From Melitaea cinxia (lineage: Eukaryota > Arthropoda > Insecta > Lepidoptera > Nymphalidae): a stretch of 64,000 nt of DNA. A program made the translations under genes and the position numbers. The notes beneath the pieces are model-generated. The model was not told the origin of the DNA and made no database searches. It saw only the letters and a program-made list of their open reading frames with translations. The stretch is taken from positions 8,144,159-8,208,158 of the forward strand of contig NC_059400.1 in the NCBI RefSeq assembly GCF_905220565.1, given 5' to 3'. Position 1 is the first letter of the stretch; each line of letters opens with the position of its first letter. Of the stretch, positions 12,940 to 24,159 are shown one piece after another.

Positions 12940-13494
12940 TTTATATTTATCGGACTACACGGCCTTTCCTGTAACAAGAGTTCAGGTAGGTTTTCCCGCC
13001 ACGGTTCCCTAAACGATACCATAAAAAGAGCTCTTGCCACCATCGACGTTCCTGCTCTTATCGAGCCAACTGGAATTAGTCGCAATGATGGCAAGAGACC
13101 TGATGGATTGACGTTGGTTCCCTGGGAAAGGGGACGGGCGCTTTTGTGGGACGCAACCTGCGTTGACACACTTGCTCCGTCTCATGTCAGGGAAACAGCC
13201 TTAAAAGCGGGAGCCGCAGCGGAAAAAGCTGAAACGACTAAACGGCACAAATATTCGTCACTAATTCCAAATTACATCTTTGTGCCGTTTGCAGTCGAAA
13301 CACTTGGACCTTGGAGTAGCAGTGCTAAAAAAATTTTAAATGAGATAACACCTCGCCTTATTGCCTCCACTGGTGACAAGAGGGCTGGTGCATTTTTTGC
13401 CCAGAGAATCGGCATAGCGATTCAACGGGGAAATGCTGCCAGCATTCTTGGCACAATTCCACGCGGACATGATTTATACCAAAACTATCTGTAA
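12940..13494 (+). pseudogene. 3'-terminal LINE/RT-type ORF fragment with PD...DxT endonuclease-like motif
   Basis: The frame is open from 12940 (stop just upstream) to the TAA at 13494, about 180 codons with no break, although the first ATG is at 13108. It begins with a zinc-knuckle-like HGLSCNKSSGRFSRH, then KRPDGLTLVPW, LLWDATCVDTLAPSH, FVPFAVETLGPW and RIGIAIQRGNAASILGT. This series is typical of C-terminal tails of transposon reverse-transcriptase proteins repeated in many animal genomes. RPDG followed by D-x-T resembles the restriction-like endonuclease core of R2-class LINEs (inference). No reverse-transcriptase domain precedes it, so this is a 5'-truncated insertion. The uninterrupted frame suggests it is young or under constraint. 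Confidence 0.65.
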
Positions 13495-14439
13495 ATATTT
13501 AGTTCTTAAGTTTTGAATTGTAAATAAGTATAATATTTTAATAATTATAATTTAATAACGATTTAAGCATCCTGTTTTAAATTCTGTGTTTCAAGTTTAT
13601 GTCTTAAAATTCATTAATAAAATTTTAATAACACAAAATATTTAATTGCATTTATAATAATAAAATGTTTCTTATTTGTGTCTCTATTAACACCTTTTTC
13701 TCTTGTAGGTATGTTTCTTATATTCAAAAATACAGCCGTTTTTATATCAACATGTCTAAACAATTGCCAAGAATAAATTGAACATTTTTTCGATAATCAA
13801 CTTCCAATTAAATAAGTAACTAAATCTTCCAATCTACTTTATAATTACGCATCAACTTAACAAATTAATGTTCTAGTTATTTTGATACAATATATAAATT
13901 AATTGCTAAAATAATTTTGTAAATAAAGATTTATAACCGTTTTCTTTTAATCTTTTAAGCAATTGCTCCAATCCAAAAATCCTATAACATATTAACCTAA
14001 AAAAAATTGAATATACCTATATAAGTCGTAGACACTCTAAGACTTTGATGTTAAAAAAATACCTTAACACAAAACATAATAATCACCGGAAGTAAATTGC
14101 TCAATAACCGAAAGTTGAAAAGTAAATATTCCACTGTCATTATAAAATATCGATATGTTGTGTAACATTGATAGTGTAATTAAATATATGACATGTATGC
14201 GAATGCATATAGACGTCGATCATTTATCGTAAGACAAACAGCTAGCAAGATAACTGATATCGATTCGTGTCGAGCAATCGCATTGCGACATACGATATAC
14301 GATACTATATGCTTTCATTTAAGGTAAATCACAATTATAAAAAACATTTGCTTACACGCTGTTACATAAGAAAATATGTCGATTTGTCACCTAATTATTA
14401 TTTGCTAAGCACTTTATAGTATAAATAATAGTATTATGG

Positions 14440-14573
14440 TATGTCTTATATAAAGTAGAAAATGAAATAAAAAGCTATTATTAAAATGTTCACTAAAATA
14501 ATTATGTATGTCTCATATAAAGTAGGAAATGAAATAAAAAGCTATTATCAAAATGTTCTTTAAAATAATTTTT
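14440..14573. repeat. Tandem duplication, 2 x 67 bp
   Basis: 'tatgtcttatataaagtaga...' at 14440-14506 recurs at 14507-14573 with a handful of substitutions. The second unit ends about 10 bp from the 3' border of the viral fragment. Confidence 0.85.
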
Positions 14574-14583
14574 TCAGATAGAA

Positions 14584-14996
14584 TTAACTAAAACTAATGT
14601 TAGCGTACTTCTTATGTACATCAAAAACGCCTCTGGTGTCACTCAATTTCATAGGCCGGGTCCCCACGCCTGCCCTTGGCATCTTAGCCCTTGCCAGCGA
14701 TATTTCGCGCTTGCAGATGGCTCTTTTCAGGATGTGATCCAAGATGGTACTCTTCGTTGAGACACCCGCCGCTCGGCTAACGAACCTGCCGATTGCGTCG
14801 TCACCATCCTCAGTGTAGTAGACACAAGTGTTAGCGTGTCTTGTCACCGCTACTACCGCATGAGGCACACTTTCGTGGATTTGGTGCTTCTCGGTCTTTG
14901 CCTTGGACGATGTCGACCTCGTCATAGGTTTGCCCTTGTGCTTCATGAACGGTCATGACGCGGGATCTTTCGCCGCTGCCGTATCTCTTATCTATT
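14584..14996 (-). pseudogene. Endogenous RNA-virus fragment: helicase region of a virga/nege-like replicase
   Basis: This is a GC-rich block of about 410 bp with sharp AT-rich borders, open on the minus strand in two overlapping frames. In the upstream frame (from about 14995) the residues TVHEAQGQTY occur at about 14926-14955. This is the form of motif V of the superfamily-1 helicase in alphavirus-superfamily replicases. In the second frame (ATG at 14946, 120 codons, stop at 14584) the residues VVAVTRHANT occur at 14827-14856. This is the form of motif VI, with its conserved Arg. The spacing between the two motifs (about 33 codons) is right for that helicase family, so one frameshift between about 14860 and 14920 separates them. 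The copy lacks the ATP-binding motifs I-II, methyltransferase and polymerase regions and cannot be functional as a replicase. The second-frame ORF alone is still open. Best match by eye is virga/nege/kita-like viruses. No homology search was possible. Confidence 0.72.
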
Positions 14997-15039
14997 AAAA
15001 TTATATTAATAATTGTGTCACAATATATTTATAACAATA

Positions 15040-16054
15040 CTAGCTGACCTGGCGAACTTCGTACCTTTTTTTTCTTGAATATTTTATTTACTTTGTTTTA
15101 TTAGGAAAGCATACAGTGATACATTTTAACAATTGATTTTAAAAAAGGGAATATCTAAGCACCATTTAGTTGCTATATAATAATTATATATAATAATGAT
15201 ATATCATCATCACCATCATCATCATCACCACCACTTCATCCTATGGCAGTCCACTGCTGGATATAGGCCTCCCCAAGTTCGCGCCAGACATTCCGGTTTT
15301 CCGCAATCCTCATCCAGCCTACACCGTACATCTTACGTAGATCGTCGGTCCAACGGGCCGGAGGACGTCCCACACTGCGTTTGCCAAGACGCGGTCTCCA
15401 CTCCAGGACCCGTCTACTCCAACGGCCATCGATCCTGTGACACAAATGACCAGCCCCCTGCCACTTCAACTTGCTAATTCTGTGGGCTGTGTCGGTTACT
15501 TTCGTTCTCTCGCGGATAGTCTCATTTCTAATCCTATCTTTGAGATAAACCCCAAGCATAGCCCGTTCCATTGCACGTTGAGCAAAAATTTGTGGACCAG
15601 TCCCCTCGTCAGTGTCCACGTCTCGGCTCCGTATGTTACCGCGGCCGCTGCCGTAGCCGGGAATAGTGGGGCTGCCGGGAACTAAGGGCCGAAACTTTAA
15701 GCGTGAACTCATACCAGTAATACAATACCACCATGGAACTAGCGAACCCGACCGATGGCGGGATAGCCATGCTACAGCTGGCTTTTTAAATGCACAGACC
15801 GAGGACGGGCAACAGCGTCTTTGTTGCGACAAAGTCAGCCCTACGGTCACCAACCCGCCTGCCCAGCGTGGTGACTATGGGCAAAAACCCCCATGAGTTC
15901 ACGCCTAATAATTACATATATCGAAATAAAATATAGCCTATCTTTCAAGTTGGATCAAACTGCACACGGTGTGCAAATTTGATTAAAATCGGTTAAGTAG
16001 TTTAGAAGTCCATCTCGGACAAACAACGTGACGCGTAATTTTTATACATTAAGA
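15040..16054 (-). mobile_element. Helitron interrupted by a nested RTE insertion
   Basis: On the minus strand it starts TCTTAATGTATAAAAATTAC (16054) after host A and ends 'cgaagttcgccaggtcag' + CTAG (15040) before host T. These are typical Helitron ends. The stretch 15199-15905 is foreign (RTE retroposon), and the flanking TAATTATATA (15181) / TAATTACATA (15908) may be its target duplication. Removing the insertion would leave a Helitron of about 300 bp. Confidence 0.75.
15199..15905 (-). mobile_element. RTE-clade retroposon, 5'-truncated with 5' inversion
   Basis: The 3' end is on the minus strand: a (GAT/GGT)n tail at 15199-15236, then upstream a decayed reverse-transcriptase C-terminus at about 15240-15640. 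That segment includes AQRAMERAMLGVYLKDRIRN, VTDTAHRISKLKWQGAGH, WRPRLGKRSVGRPPARWTDD and LGEAYIQQWTAIG. A frameshift near 15590 separates it from TYGAETWTLTRGL. The segment 15690-15905 matches 19050-19195 in plus orientation, so it is inverted relative to the 3' half. This is the structure left by twin priming. It is not a host gene, although a 205-codon frame crosses the junction. Confidence 0.7.
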
Positions 16055-16974
16055 TCATGTATCTTCACAAGAATATAGATTATTTTGATATAAATAGTAA
16101 TAATCGCAATAAAAACACGAGAAAGAATTAACAAAATTGTAACTCGAAGTTTCTGACTGCGAAAAGTAAACGTCTCGTTTTTGGGTTATTGATATTCGCG
16201 TGTATAATAAAATCCCATAAACGATTTTTAAATAGTCTAAGAATAAATTTTTAATTTCTATTAAATAGAAATTTATAGCTAAAACTTATTATTTGGTGTA
16301 GGATTACATAAATATTAAAGATCTGGCAAGACTTACGCTGTATTTCATGCAAGATATTACCAAATTTGTATAAAAATATATATTTTTTAAAAGAGCAAAT
16401 GCGGAGTTTCTTCCCGGTCCTTCTCTGTACAATCTGAATTTCGAACCGAAGGTAGCTTCACTTTTAAAAATAATAATAAAAAAAATGATTTATAAAATGA
16501 CGACTGCTTTTGAAGCTTATTGGAATAAAGATATTTTTTATTTTAATTTTTGATTTTATTATTACCTCCAGACGTAAAGAAACTCTACACAGCTTAGCTA
16601 TAAACTTTTTTAAATATTATCAGTTCTACGGCCATTTTAGTGCATATAAACTATAAACTATTTAGTGTTATAGAAATTTCATATACATATACACACGTTA
16701 AAAATTCTATCATAGGTACATTATTTCATTATCTGATCTATTAAATGTAAATAGGAAATTTTAATTACACTTTTATATAGTAAAGGCGTAATAAAAAAAT
16801 GTTTTCATGACGATATTTTATAAGATAAATAACAATTATATGGTGTTTTATTTTTATTTAAATGTGTCAGCTATTTGATTTGCAATACTTTTCTTTATTT
16901 GCTAATAGTATCTCCATCATTAGACTTCGTTTCATATGCTTAATTTAGCCTCGTTGTTTTTTTTTCATATCACT

Positions 16975-17232
16975 AGTTCGACAAACAAGCGTACGGCTCA
17001 CCTGATGGTAAGAGATTACCGTAGCTTATAGACTCCTGCAACACCAGAAGCATCGCAAGCGCGTTGCCGACCCAATCCCCAATCCCCCCAGGAGCTCTGG
17101 TCACTTTACTCACCAACAGGAACACAATACTGCTTGAGAGCAGTATTATTTAGCTGTGATCTTCTGTAAGGTTGAGGTTCTACCCCAGTCGGACTGCTCC
17201 ATATTTTGAGCAGGAAATTCCTGCTGTGCCTT
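16975..17232 (-). repeat. Non-LTR-type interspersed repeat (same family as 62341-62616)
   Basis: The plus strand reads 'gacaaacaagcgtacggctc', 'acctgatggtaagagattac', 'gcaacaccagaagcatcgca' and 'gcgttgccgaccc'. These are hallmarks of a common lepidopteran retroposon 3' region. The same blocks occur in opposite orientation in gukh intron c/d. Confidence 0.6.
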
Positions 17233-17332
17233 AACTCGTTGTATATGGCAAAGCGACTGGAAAGGAGATCTTTATGATGGATTACTTTTAGGATTTCACA
17301 GCAAGTGTAAACGACCCTCGAATATTAATTTT

Positions 17333-17334
<2 letters not shown>

Positions 17335-17384
<50 letters not shown>
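17335..17384. repeat. (AT)n microsatellite
   Basis: About 50 bp of uninterrupted AT dinucleotides, 100 bp beyond the retroposon fragment ending at 17232. Confidence 0.95.
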
Positions 17385-17386
<2 letters not shown>

Positions 17387-17674
17387 TAAATATACAATTA
17401 TGGGCGATATATAAACTTAAATAATATGAAATCAACATTCTATATCAACTAGTGCAATGTATATAAGTACTTCAATTAATAAGACGTGTTACCAAAAGAA
17501 TACTTGATACCTAGTGTAAACTGATTTTAATGTCAAAGCATAATTACATCTACATCTTATTATCAATACATAATAATAAAAATGTAACGGATTTTTATCT
17601 TTACATGTAAGAAATATGAGAAAAAATATGATCGGGACGATTATCAACGAAAATAGCACCCAGCAAACAATTAT

Positions 17675-17900
17675 TGTCAGAATTTTTGTCTGTTAGTCTG
17701 TGTGTTTGTGCACGCTAATCTCAGAAACGGCTTATCCGATTTAGATCTGGTTTTCATTAATATATTGTGGTAAGCTTAACTTGACATTAGTAGTTTAGCG
17801 TTTGTTTCATGTCAATCGGTTCATAAATAAAAAAGTTATGCCAATTTAAAGAATCACGTTGAACATGTAAATATCCAAAACGCGGACGAAGTCGTAGGCA
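17675..17900 (+). mobile_element. Lep1-like Helitron, diverged
   Basis: Contains 'tttttgtctgttagtctgtg', 'gctaatctcagaaacggctt', 'cgcggacgaagtcgtaggca' as in other Lep1-type copies. The terminal CTAG has decayed (cacacatactgt), so the end is approximate. Confidence 0.6.
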
Positions 17901-18929
17901 CACATACTGTATAATATAATCCTGAATGGTCGTACTCTGAATCTTCGTTATTAACTTAAAGATAAACTAAACGAAAGTTGTGATAATCGAGATCGTTTCA
18001 ATAAATTTTACGTCGATTCTGTTATTGCGATTCGATTTAATATTAATTTTGTGCTAGTAATTTTATGAGTACAGAGCATGTCCAGTACTTTATTGCTTCA
18101 TAAAATGCATAAATGGGAAATTCATAGCCGAGTTATTAAAAAATGCAATATTCTTTCAGGAGTAGGAATTGATAAGTACTTTTGGTAAAGCATTGAGGGC
18201 ATGGCGCTAAGCCAAACCGACTATTGTAATGGAAATAAGGTTTTGATCACGTACAATGGAACGTAGGAGGGAGGGAGTGGGCAGGGTTTTTACTACAATG
18301 TAAACAACCCCAACTTACTCTACCACACGCTTCGACTTGTTGATGTGAGGAATAAAAATATTTATATATTTTTTTCTACAACAATATTACTTACGAGTTG
18401 ACGCAGCAACAAATATTTCTTACGGTTTTTTTTTTACAATATTCGTCAATTACTTTATCTTTACGTCTATATACTATAAATAATATATAAGTTGCCAAGT
18501 GACGTCATTTGCGCAAATCTAAATAAAAGCATTAAGGCCTGTTCGCTATATTTCTTTTTATTTCCCATCGTATGCAATCGACCTAATTCATTGCATGTTT
18601 ATCCCGGCCACAGACATGGGTGTACTGTTTCGAGCATTCACACACATAAGCAGTGAAAGCAAACAGTCAGCGTTCTGTATAATGCTTTGTATGGACCGCC
18701 ACTTGACACCTCGGCCTTCGATACGATTCTCGTACATTACATTCTTACAATATCTAAATACGGTTAGTAAAAAATACTTATTAGAATATTACTCGTTACA
18801 ATAGATGTAATAATAATTTCAAAGTAAAATTAATTTTATTATTTTTATATTCGTATGAATCATTTTTAATAGCTTGTCTTTAATTTCAACTACTAAGTAT
18901 TCACAATTATTTCGTAGTAAAATTTTACA

Positions 18930-19262
18930 ATGTGCTGTGTGGCTACGGCACTAAAGAATTTAGCCACCCCCTCTCTTCCCGTGGGTGTCGTAAGAGGCGA
19001 CTAAGGGATAACAAGGTTCCACTACCACCTTGGAACTTAAGAAGCCGACCGATGGCGGGATAACCATCCAACTGCTGGCTTTGAAATACACAGGCCGAAG
19101 ACGGGCAGCAGCGTCTTCGGTGCGACAAAGCCAGTACTGCGGTCACCAACCCGCCTGCCCAGCGTGGTGACTATGGGCAAAACACATGAGTTCACGTTAT
19201 TTTTGGCGTAAACTTGTGGAGGCCTATGTCCAGCAGTGGACTGTATAGGCTGTAATGATGAT
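18930..19262 (+). mobile_element. RTE-derived non-autonomous retroposon
   Basis: The 5' part (ccgtgggtgtcgtaagaggc, gaagccgaccgatggcggga, gcccagcgtggtgactatgg) joins directly to an RTE 3' end (ggaggcctatgtccagcagt, ggactgtataggctg) with an ATGATGATGA tail. The coding body is absent, so it is an internal-deletion derivative. Frames on either strand are incidental. Confidence 0.65.
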
Positions 19263-20211
19263 GAAAATTTTACAACGAATAATATTTTCCGTTTGTACAT
19301 TCCATTGATACGATTAAGACGCATCGTTTCAATCTATCTTGAAAGTAAAAAATAACGTCCAATCAATCAAGTTGTTGATAACTAAGGTCCGAACGAGACA
19401 TTGAAAGATATTAAATGGAAGAACTGAAAAACAAAAGAAACTGCCGTTGGTACATCTTTCATCTTTAAATCAATATACAGGAATATCATAAATCAGACTT
19501 GTCTGTAGCTCGCACAAGTCAATAATCAGATAAAACGATCGAAGATGAGTTTTTTTTTTGTTTGATCTACAATGGCACGTTCTTAGTATCTCGTACGAGT
19601 ATGTTGACTGAACGTTTTAAAAATATAGGTGAACATAAGGATATCTTATCAAAACGTATCGTACATACTCGTACAGTACAAACTCGTATGTGATTAGATA
19701 ATAATTACGCAGATAAATTCCTTTGAAAAAGAATTGATATACATTATTTCGTATTGTAAAATACATTTTTCATTTTTTTTTTCCTTAAGGGACATTGTCT
19801 AAAATATGAATTAATGCATACAATTATCATTATCATACAAAACAGTGATATTATTTTGAATACTAAGTAGGTAAATAAATAATTATTATAAGTTCGAAAG
19901 CGTTGCTTCCTTTTTGTAATTACAATACTTTCGTTTATTAGCATTATTAAAAAGTGCTACAGTAATTTTGTGCGGCTATAATAGTAGCGAGCCTTTTATT
20001 TTAATACCTGATGAGTACCACTTCTCTACAACAGTCACGTTCCTAACGAAGCGTAAGCTTGCATCCAAAAAACGTTAACCGTGTCGTGTTTTCATTCATA
20101 CAGTTTCACATGTTGGCTACGTTCTAATTATATATAATTTAAAAAGCTTTTCTGTTCACATTCTCGTAAAATGCCTTTCTACATTTAAATAATACACCAA
20201 ATTTATGCCTA

Positions 20212-20421
20212 TCTAATATATGTATAAAATTCTCGTGTCGCGGTGTTTGTAGTTAAACTCCTCCGAAACGTGTGACCGATTCTCATGAAATTTTGTGTGC
20301 ATATTGGGTAGGTCTGAGAATCAAACAACATCTATTTTTTATACCCCTAAGTTATAAGGGGGTGGGGGGATTAAGAGACTTTATAACATATATGGCAAAC
20401 AATGTTTGCGGGGTCAGCTAG
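20212..20421 (+). mobile_element. Intact 210-bp non-autonomous Helitron
   Basis: It begins TCTAATATATG after host A and ends GGGGTCAGCTAG before host T. A perfect hairpin GCAAAC-AAT-GTTTGC lies 8 bases before CTAG, which is the diagnostic Helitron 3' structure. No ORF. Confidence 0.85.
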
Positions 20422-20689
20422 TTATTATTATAGTATCCAAAGATAATTTTAAGCATGCTAGTTAACTTCTTTATGTTTGCAGTTTTTAGTGTAATTTTTG
20501 TTCATGCAAATTTATGTATTTAAATTCAGATTACGCGAAAAGATTTCAAACTTCAAATTAAAATAATTTTAATCTTACATATTTCAACATACAAATTCTC
20601 ATCCTCTATTCCATATTGTTATTTTACACCTTTGAGGATAAAACTTTTACAAAATTTCAATGTCATAATTTATTTATATCGAATCAGCC

Positions 20690-21335
20690 TAAAAAATGTT
20701 TCAGTCCTCTCGTTCAATCCGCTCTAAAAATGTTGATACTTCCATACGACTTTTCATCCCCACCTTTCAACCCCTTATACCCCTTTTTTGGCATTAAAAA
20801 GTAGCCTATGTCCTTTCTCAGCTCTAGACTATCTGTGTACCAAATTTCATTTAATAGATAATACACACCGATAATGGACACCTCCTTACCATCTATAGAA
20901 CATATATTTTAAATTAAACCATAGGACTTTCATACAAACTTCCAACCCCGTTCCAAATCCGTTCTTGGTGAATGTCTACGCCCTATAAAGAACCTACCTG
21001 CCAAATTTCAAGTTTGTAGCTGTTATAGTTTCGGAGATTTCGTGATGAATGAGTCAACCTACCATCCCCCGTTTTAACCCCAAAAGTGAGTTGATTTCTA
21101 AAGATACATTATTTGGACACCTTCTCACCATCTATAGAGTATACATTTTAAATTTCAAGTCTCTTACTTCAAAAACATAGGACTTTTATACAAACTTATC
21201 TAACCTTTAGGGGTCGAGTTTCGTAAAATCTGTTCTTAGCGGATCTCTACGTACTATAAGAAGCCTACATGCTAAATTTCAAGTTTGTAGGTGTTATAGT
21301 TTCGTGATGAGTGAGTGACCTTTCATATAGATATA
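20690..21335. repeat. Degenerate interspersed repeat with ~240-bp internal duplication
   Basis: The blocks 'ggacacctccttaccatcta' (20878) and 'ggacaccttctcaccatcta' (21116), and 'caaatttcaagtttgtagct' / 'taaatttcaagtttgtaggt', show two diverged units of about 240 bp. C-rich 'ccccttataccccttttttg' tracts are typical of lepidopteran Helitron-like repeats. Ends are not determined. Confidence 0.55.
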
Positions 21336-21838
21336 TTATGTATATAGCCACTGGCAAGTAATAATTCGGGGCTGATCACAAAGACATAATAAATATTATT
21401 AAAATGACATTGAGGACTGTTTTTGTTCTGCGTGTGCTCGCAATTGCCTACTGAACCAATTTAAATGAAATTGCGAGTGAAAATTAAATATATATATGCA
21501 GTTATAAAATTACTCCACAGAATTGTTACCAAACAGGCTGATGATATATGATAATTAAATTATAATTAACCAATGTCGATGAGAGATGTTTTAAAACTGA
21601 ATTATGTAATCATGAAATTAATAGTAAAATTATTGCTTCGTGAATGCTTCATCTCGATACATTGATGTGAAGAACGCTACTTATTTTGATACCATCTTCA
21701 GAATTACATATGAAGTCGCAAGCAAAGGCTAGTTGATAAATATATAATATACATACAGTTATTATAGCAAAAATTATTCTACGAAGAAAAAGAGAATAAT
21801 TATCATACGAAATATGAAATTGAATGAGAATTTTTATC

Positions 21839-22427
21839 TTTTTTAACCGACTTCCAAAAAAGGAGGAGGTTCTCAATTCGACTGTATTTTTTTTTATGTA
21901 TGTTACATCAGAACTTTTGACCGGGCAGACCGATTTCGACAAATTTTGTTTTAATCGAAAGGTGGTGTGTGCCAATTGGTCCCATTTAAATTTATTTGAG
22001 ATCTAACAACTACTTTTCGAGTTATATCTAATAATGCGTTTTTACTTGACGCTTTTTTCGTCGACCTACGTTGTATTATACAGCATAACTTTCTACTGGA
22101 TGTACAGATTTTGATAATTCTTTTTTTGTTGGAAAGGGGATATTCCTAGTTTGGTACTATGATAAGGAAACCAGGATCTGATGATGGGATCCTAGAGAAA
22201 TCGAGGGAAACTCTCGAAAATCCGTAATAACTTTTTACTGGGTGTACCGATTTTTATAATTTTTAATTTAATCGAAAGCTGATGTTTATCATGTGGTCAC
22301 ATATAAATTTTATCGAGATCTGATAACTACTTTTTGAGTAATCTTTGATAACGCGTAGTTGCTTGACTATTTTTTCGTCGATCTACGTTGTATTACTTGT
22401 CGATGTAATTGAAGTCGGTTTTTTTTT
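21839..22427 (+). mobile_element. AACCGACTTC-family element, copy 4 (3' hairpin missing)
   Basis: A full 5' end and three internal units end at GAAGTCGG plus a T-run, followed directly by unrelated gagagaga. The GTTTG hairpin and ACAATTATT tail are absent, unlike most other copies. Confidence 0.75.
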
Positions 22428-22750
22428 GAGAGAGATTATTTTCAATAAATCTATTGTACACACAATAGTACCTATCAGCTTAGTTCATTGAAGCACAGAA
22501 CCAGTCACATTCTTTTCAATTTCGTAACGCTTACTAAAGTTGTTTTTAAATATTACTGTTAGGTGTGTGGGCGATCACCACAGCATTCATTCATTCATTA
22601 CAAGTTTTGGTCTTTCATTGGTAAAATTCTTAAACTGTTTTCTGTTTTTTCGGAAGAATACAACATAAGGAAACGCATATATTGTTAAAATTGCATGACT
22701 TTTATAATAAATATAAGGTACAAATAGTAAATACACTTTACTTAAGTATC

Positions 22751-22806
22751 GTGAACTTGGGGAGGCCTATGTCCAGCTGTGAACTGCAATAGGCTGAAGT
22801 GAGTGA
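22751..22806 (+). repeat. RTE 3'-tail fragment
   Basis: 'gtgaacttggggaggcctat', 'gtccagctgtgaactgcaat' and 'aggctgaagtgagtgag' match the extreme 3' end of RTE elements seen at 19210-19262. Confidence 0.6.
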
Positions 22807-24159
22807 GTAAGTATCGTAAACATTTTTTTCATGGTATATAACATAAGCTTGTGAATTAAACAACAGACTTGAGACTTTAAATAGAGATGGAGCGATAAAC
22901 CAGTATACGTAAGGAATTTAAGGTAGTTTTTTTCATAAGACAGCACCGTCAGCTAATAAACTTGCTGTCTTCACGTCATGTTGTTAAAGGTAACTAAACT
23001 ACATGACATTACACGTGCTAGGTGTGAAGTGAAGTGAAACACGCATCTCGCCCTACATTATTTTATTTTACGCCGTAACCTATAAAGGTAACAACAAATA
23101 CGTCTGCACTTACTAATGATGTGTCCCAAACATGAACATGAAGCATGCCGCTTCCCTTACTAATCTCGTATACGATTTTACGTAATATCTAAATTATTAG
23201 TTACTGCTCATGGTGTAATCTTCGTATAAGTATAGTAAAATGAAGTCTTCTTTTCATTCATGTACCCACATCCAAAGCTTAATTTACTAACAGCAACTTT
23301 TGTTTGTTGAACATTTTTGCATAGATATTGACCAAAACCACCTTTTAAGTAGTTAATTTAAAATTAGTAAAATTTCTTTAAGCATCATTTTTTTCTATTT
23401 GTCTAATGCTTTCATCAAAGAGTTTCAGTGTTTCTGACTTAGCTCTCATCTATACATTAATACGTGAAGCAAAAACTTTGTACCCCTTATGATGAGTATG
23501 AAATTTAGTACACTTAGTTTATACAGAGAAGGAGTAGAGAATGCTAATATTTTTTTTAAATTATACCTACATAAAATATACATTAAATTGATTTAAAATT
23601 AAACAATTGAATTTGGAATTTTTTTTATATTCACATGTTTGTAACGAATATATAACAATTAACACACATTCCTAAAGTTAGAATGATATAATAAAAGTTT
23701 TTTTTTATTATTCATAAATATATTATTAATAATACCAAATAAACATTTTTTCATCTTATACCGGTTGAAATTGAGCAAAGAAATACTCATTGTATCAAAA
23801 TTCCATCAATTATATTAATATGACCGTGCCACTTATAGATTTTTTTTATATTTGCAATGCATTAACATATAATATTTTTAAAATACACGTAAAAAATCAA
23901 CATCTATGAATTTTTGTCGTTCGGGGAAAAGTTTCTTCGTATTTTATATAGAAATTCAAGGTAAGATTTTAGAAAATCTATTTACATTAGTTATAAAATA
24001 TATGTACCGTTTTGTTTGGTAACTTACCGCCATCACGTAGGTAGTGACTGGATTCCGTTACTGTAGAAATTTTAAGACTTTTTATCAAAAAAACCGGAAT
24101 AACTAGTTTTAACAGTCCTCTTTTGATTTTAACTTTACACTACCTCCAACCTAACCTTT
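22807..24159. other. AT-rich non-coding DNA
   Basis: Many A/T runs. Nothing recognised up to the mariner fossil. Confidence 0.55.

Noticed and set aside
15196..15477. Frame starting with a run of ten His codons
   Set aside because: It is the reverse complement of the RTE 3' tail (CAT/CAC repeats), read on the wrong strand.
15236..15853. 205-codon minus-strand ORF, longest in the window
   Set aside because: It runs from an inverted non-coding RTE segment into the RT tail across the inversion breakpoint, so it is not a natural protein.
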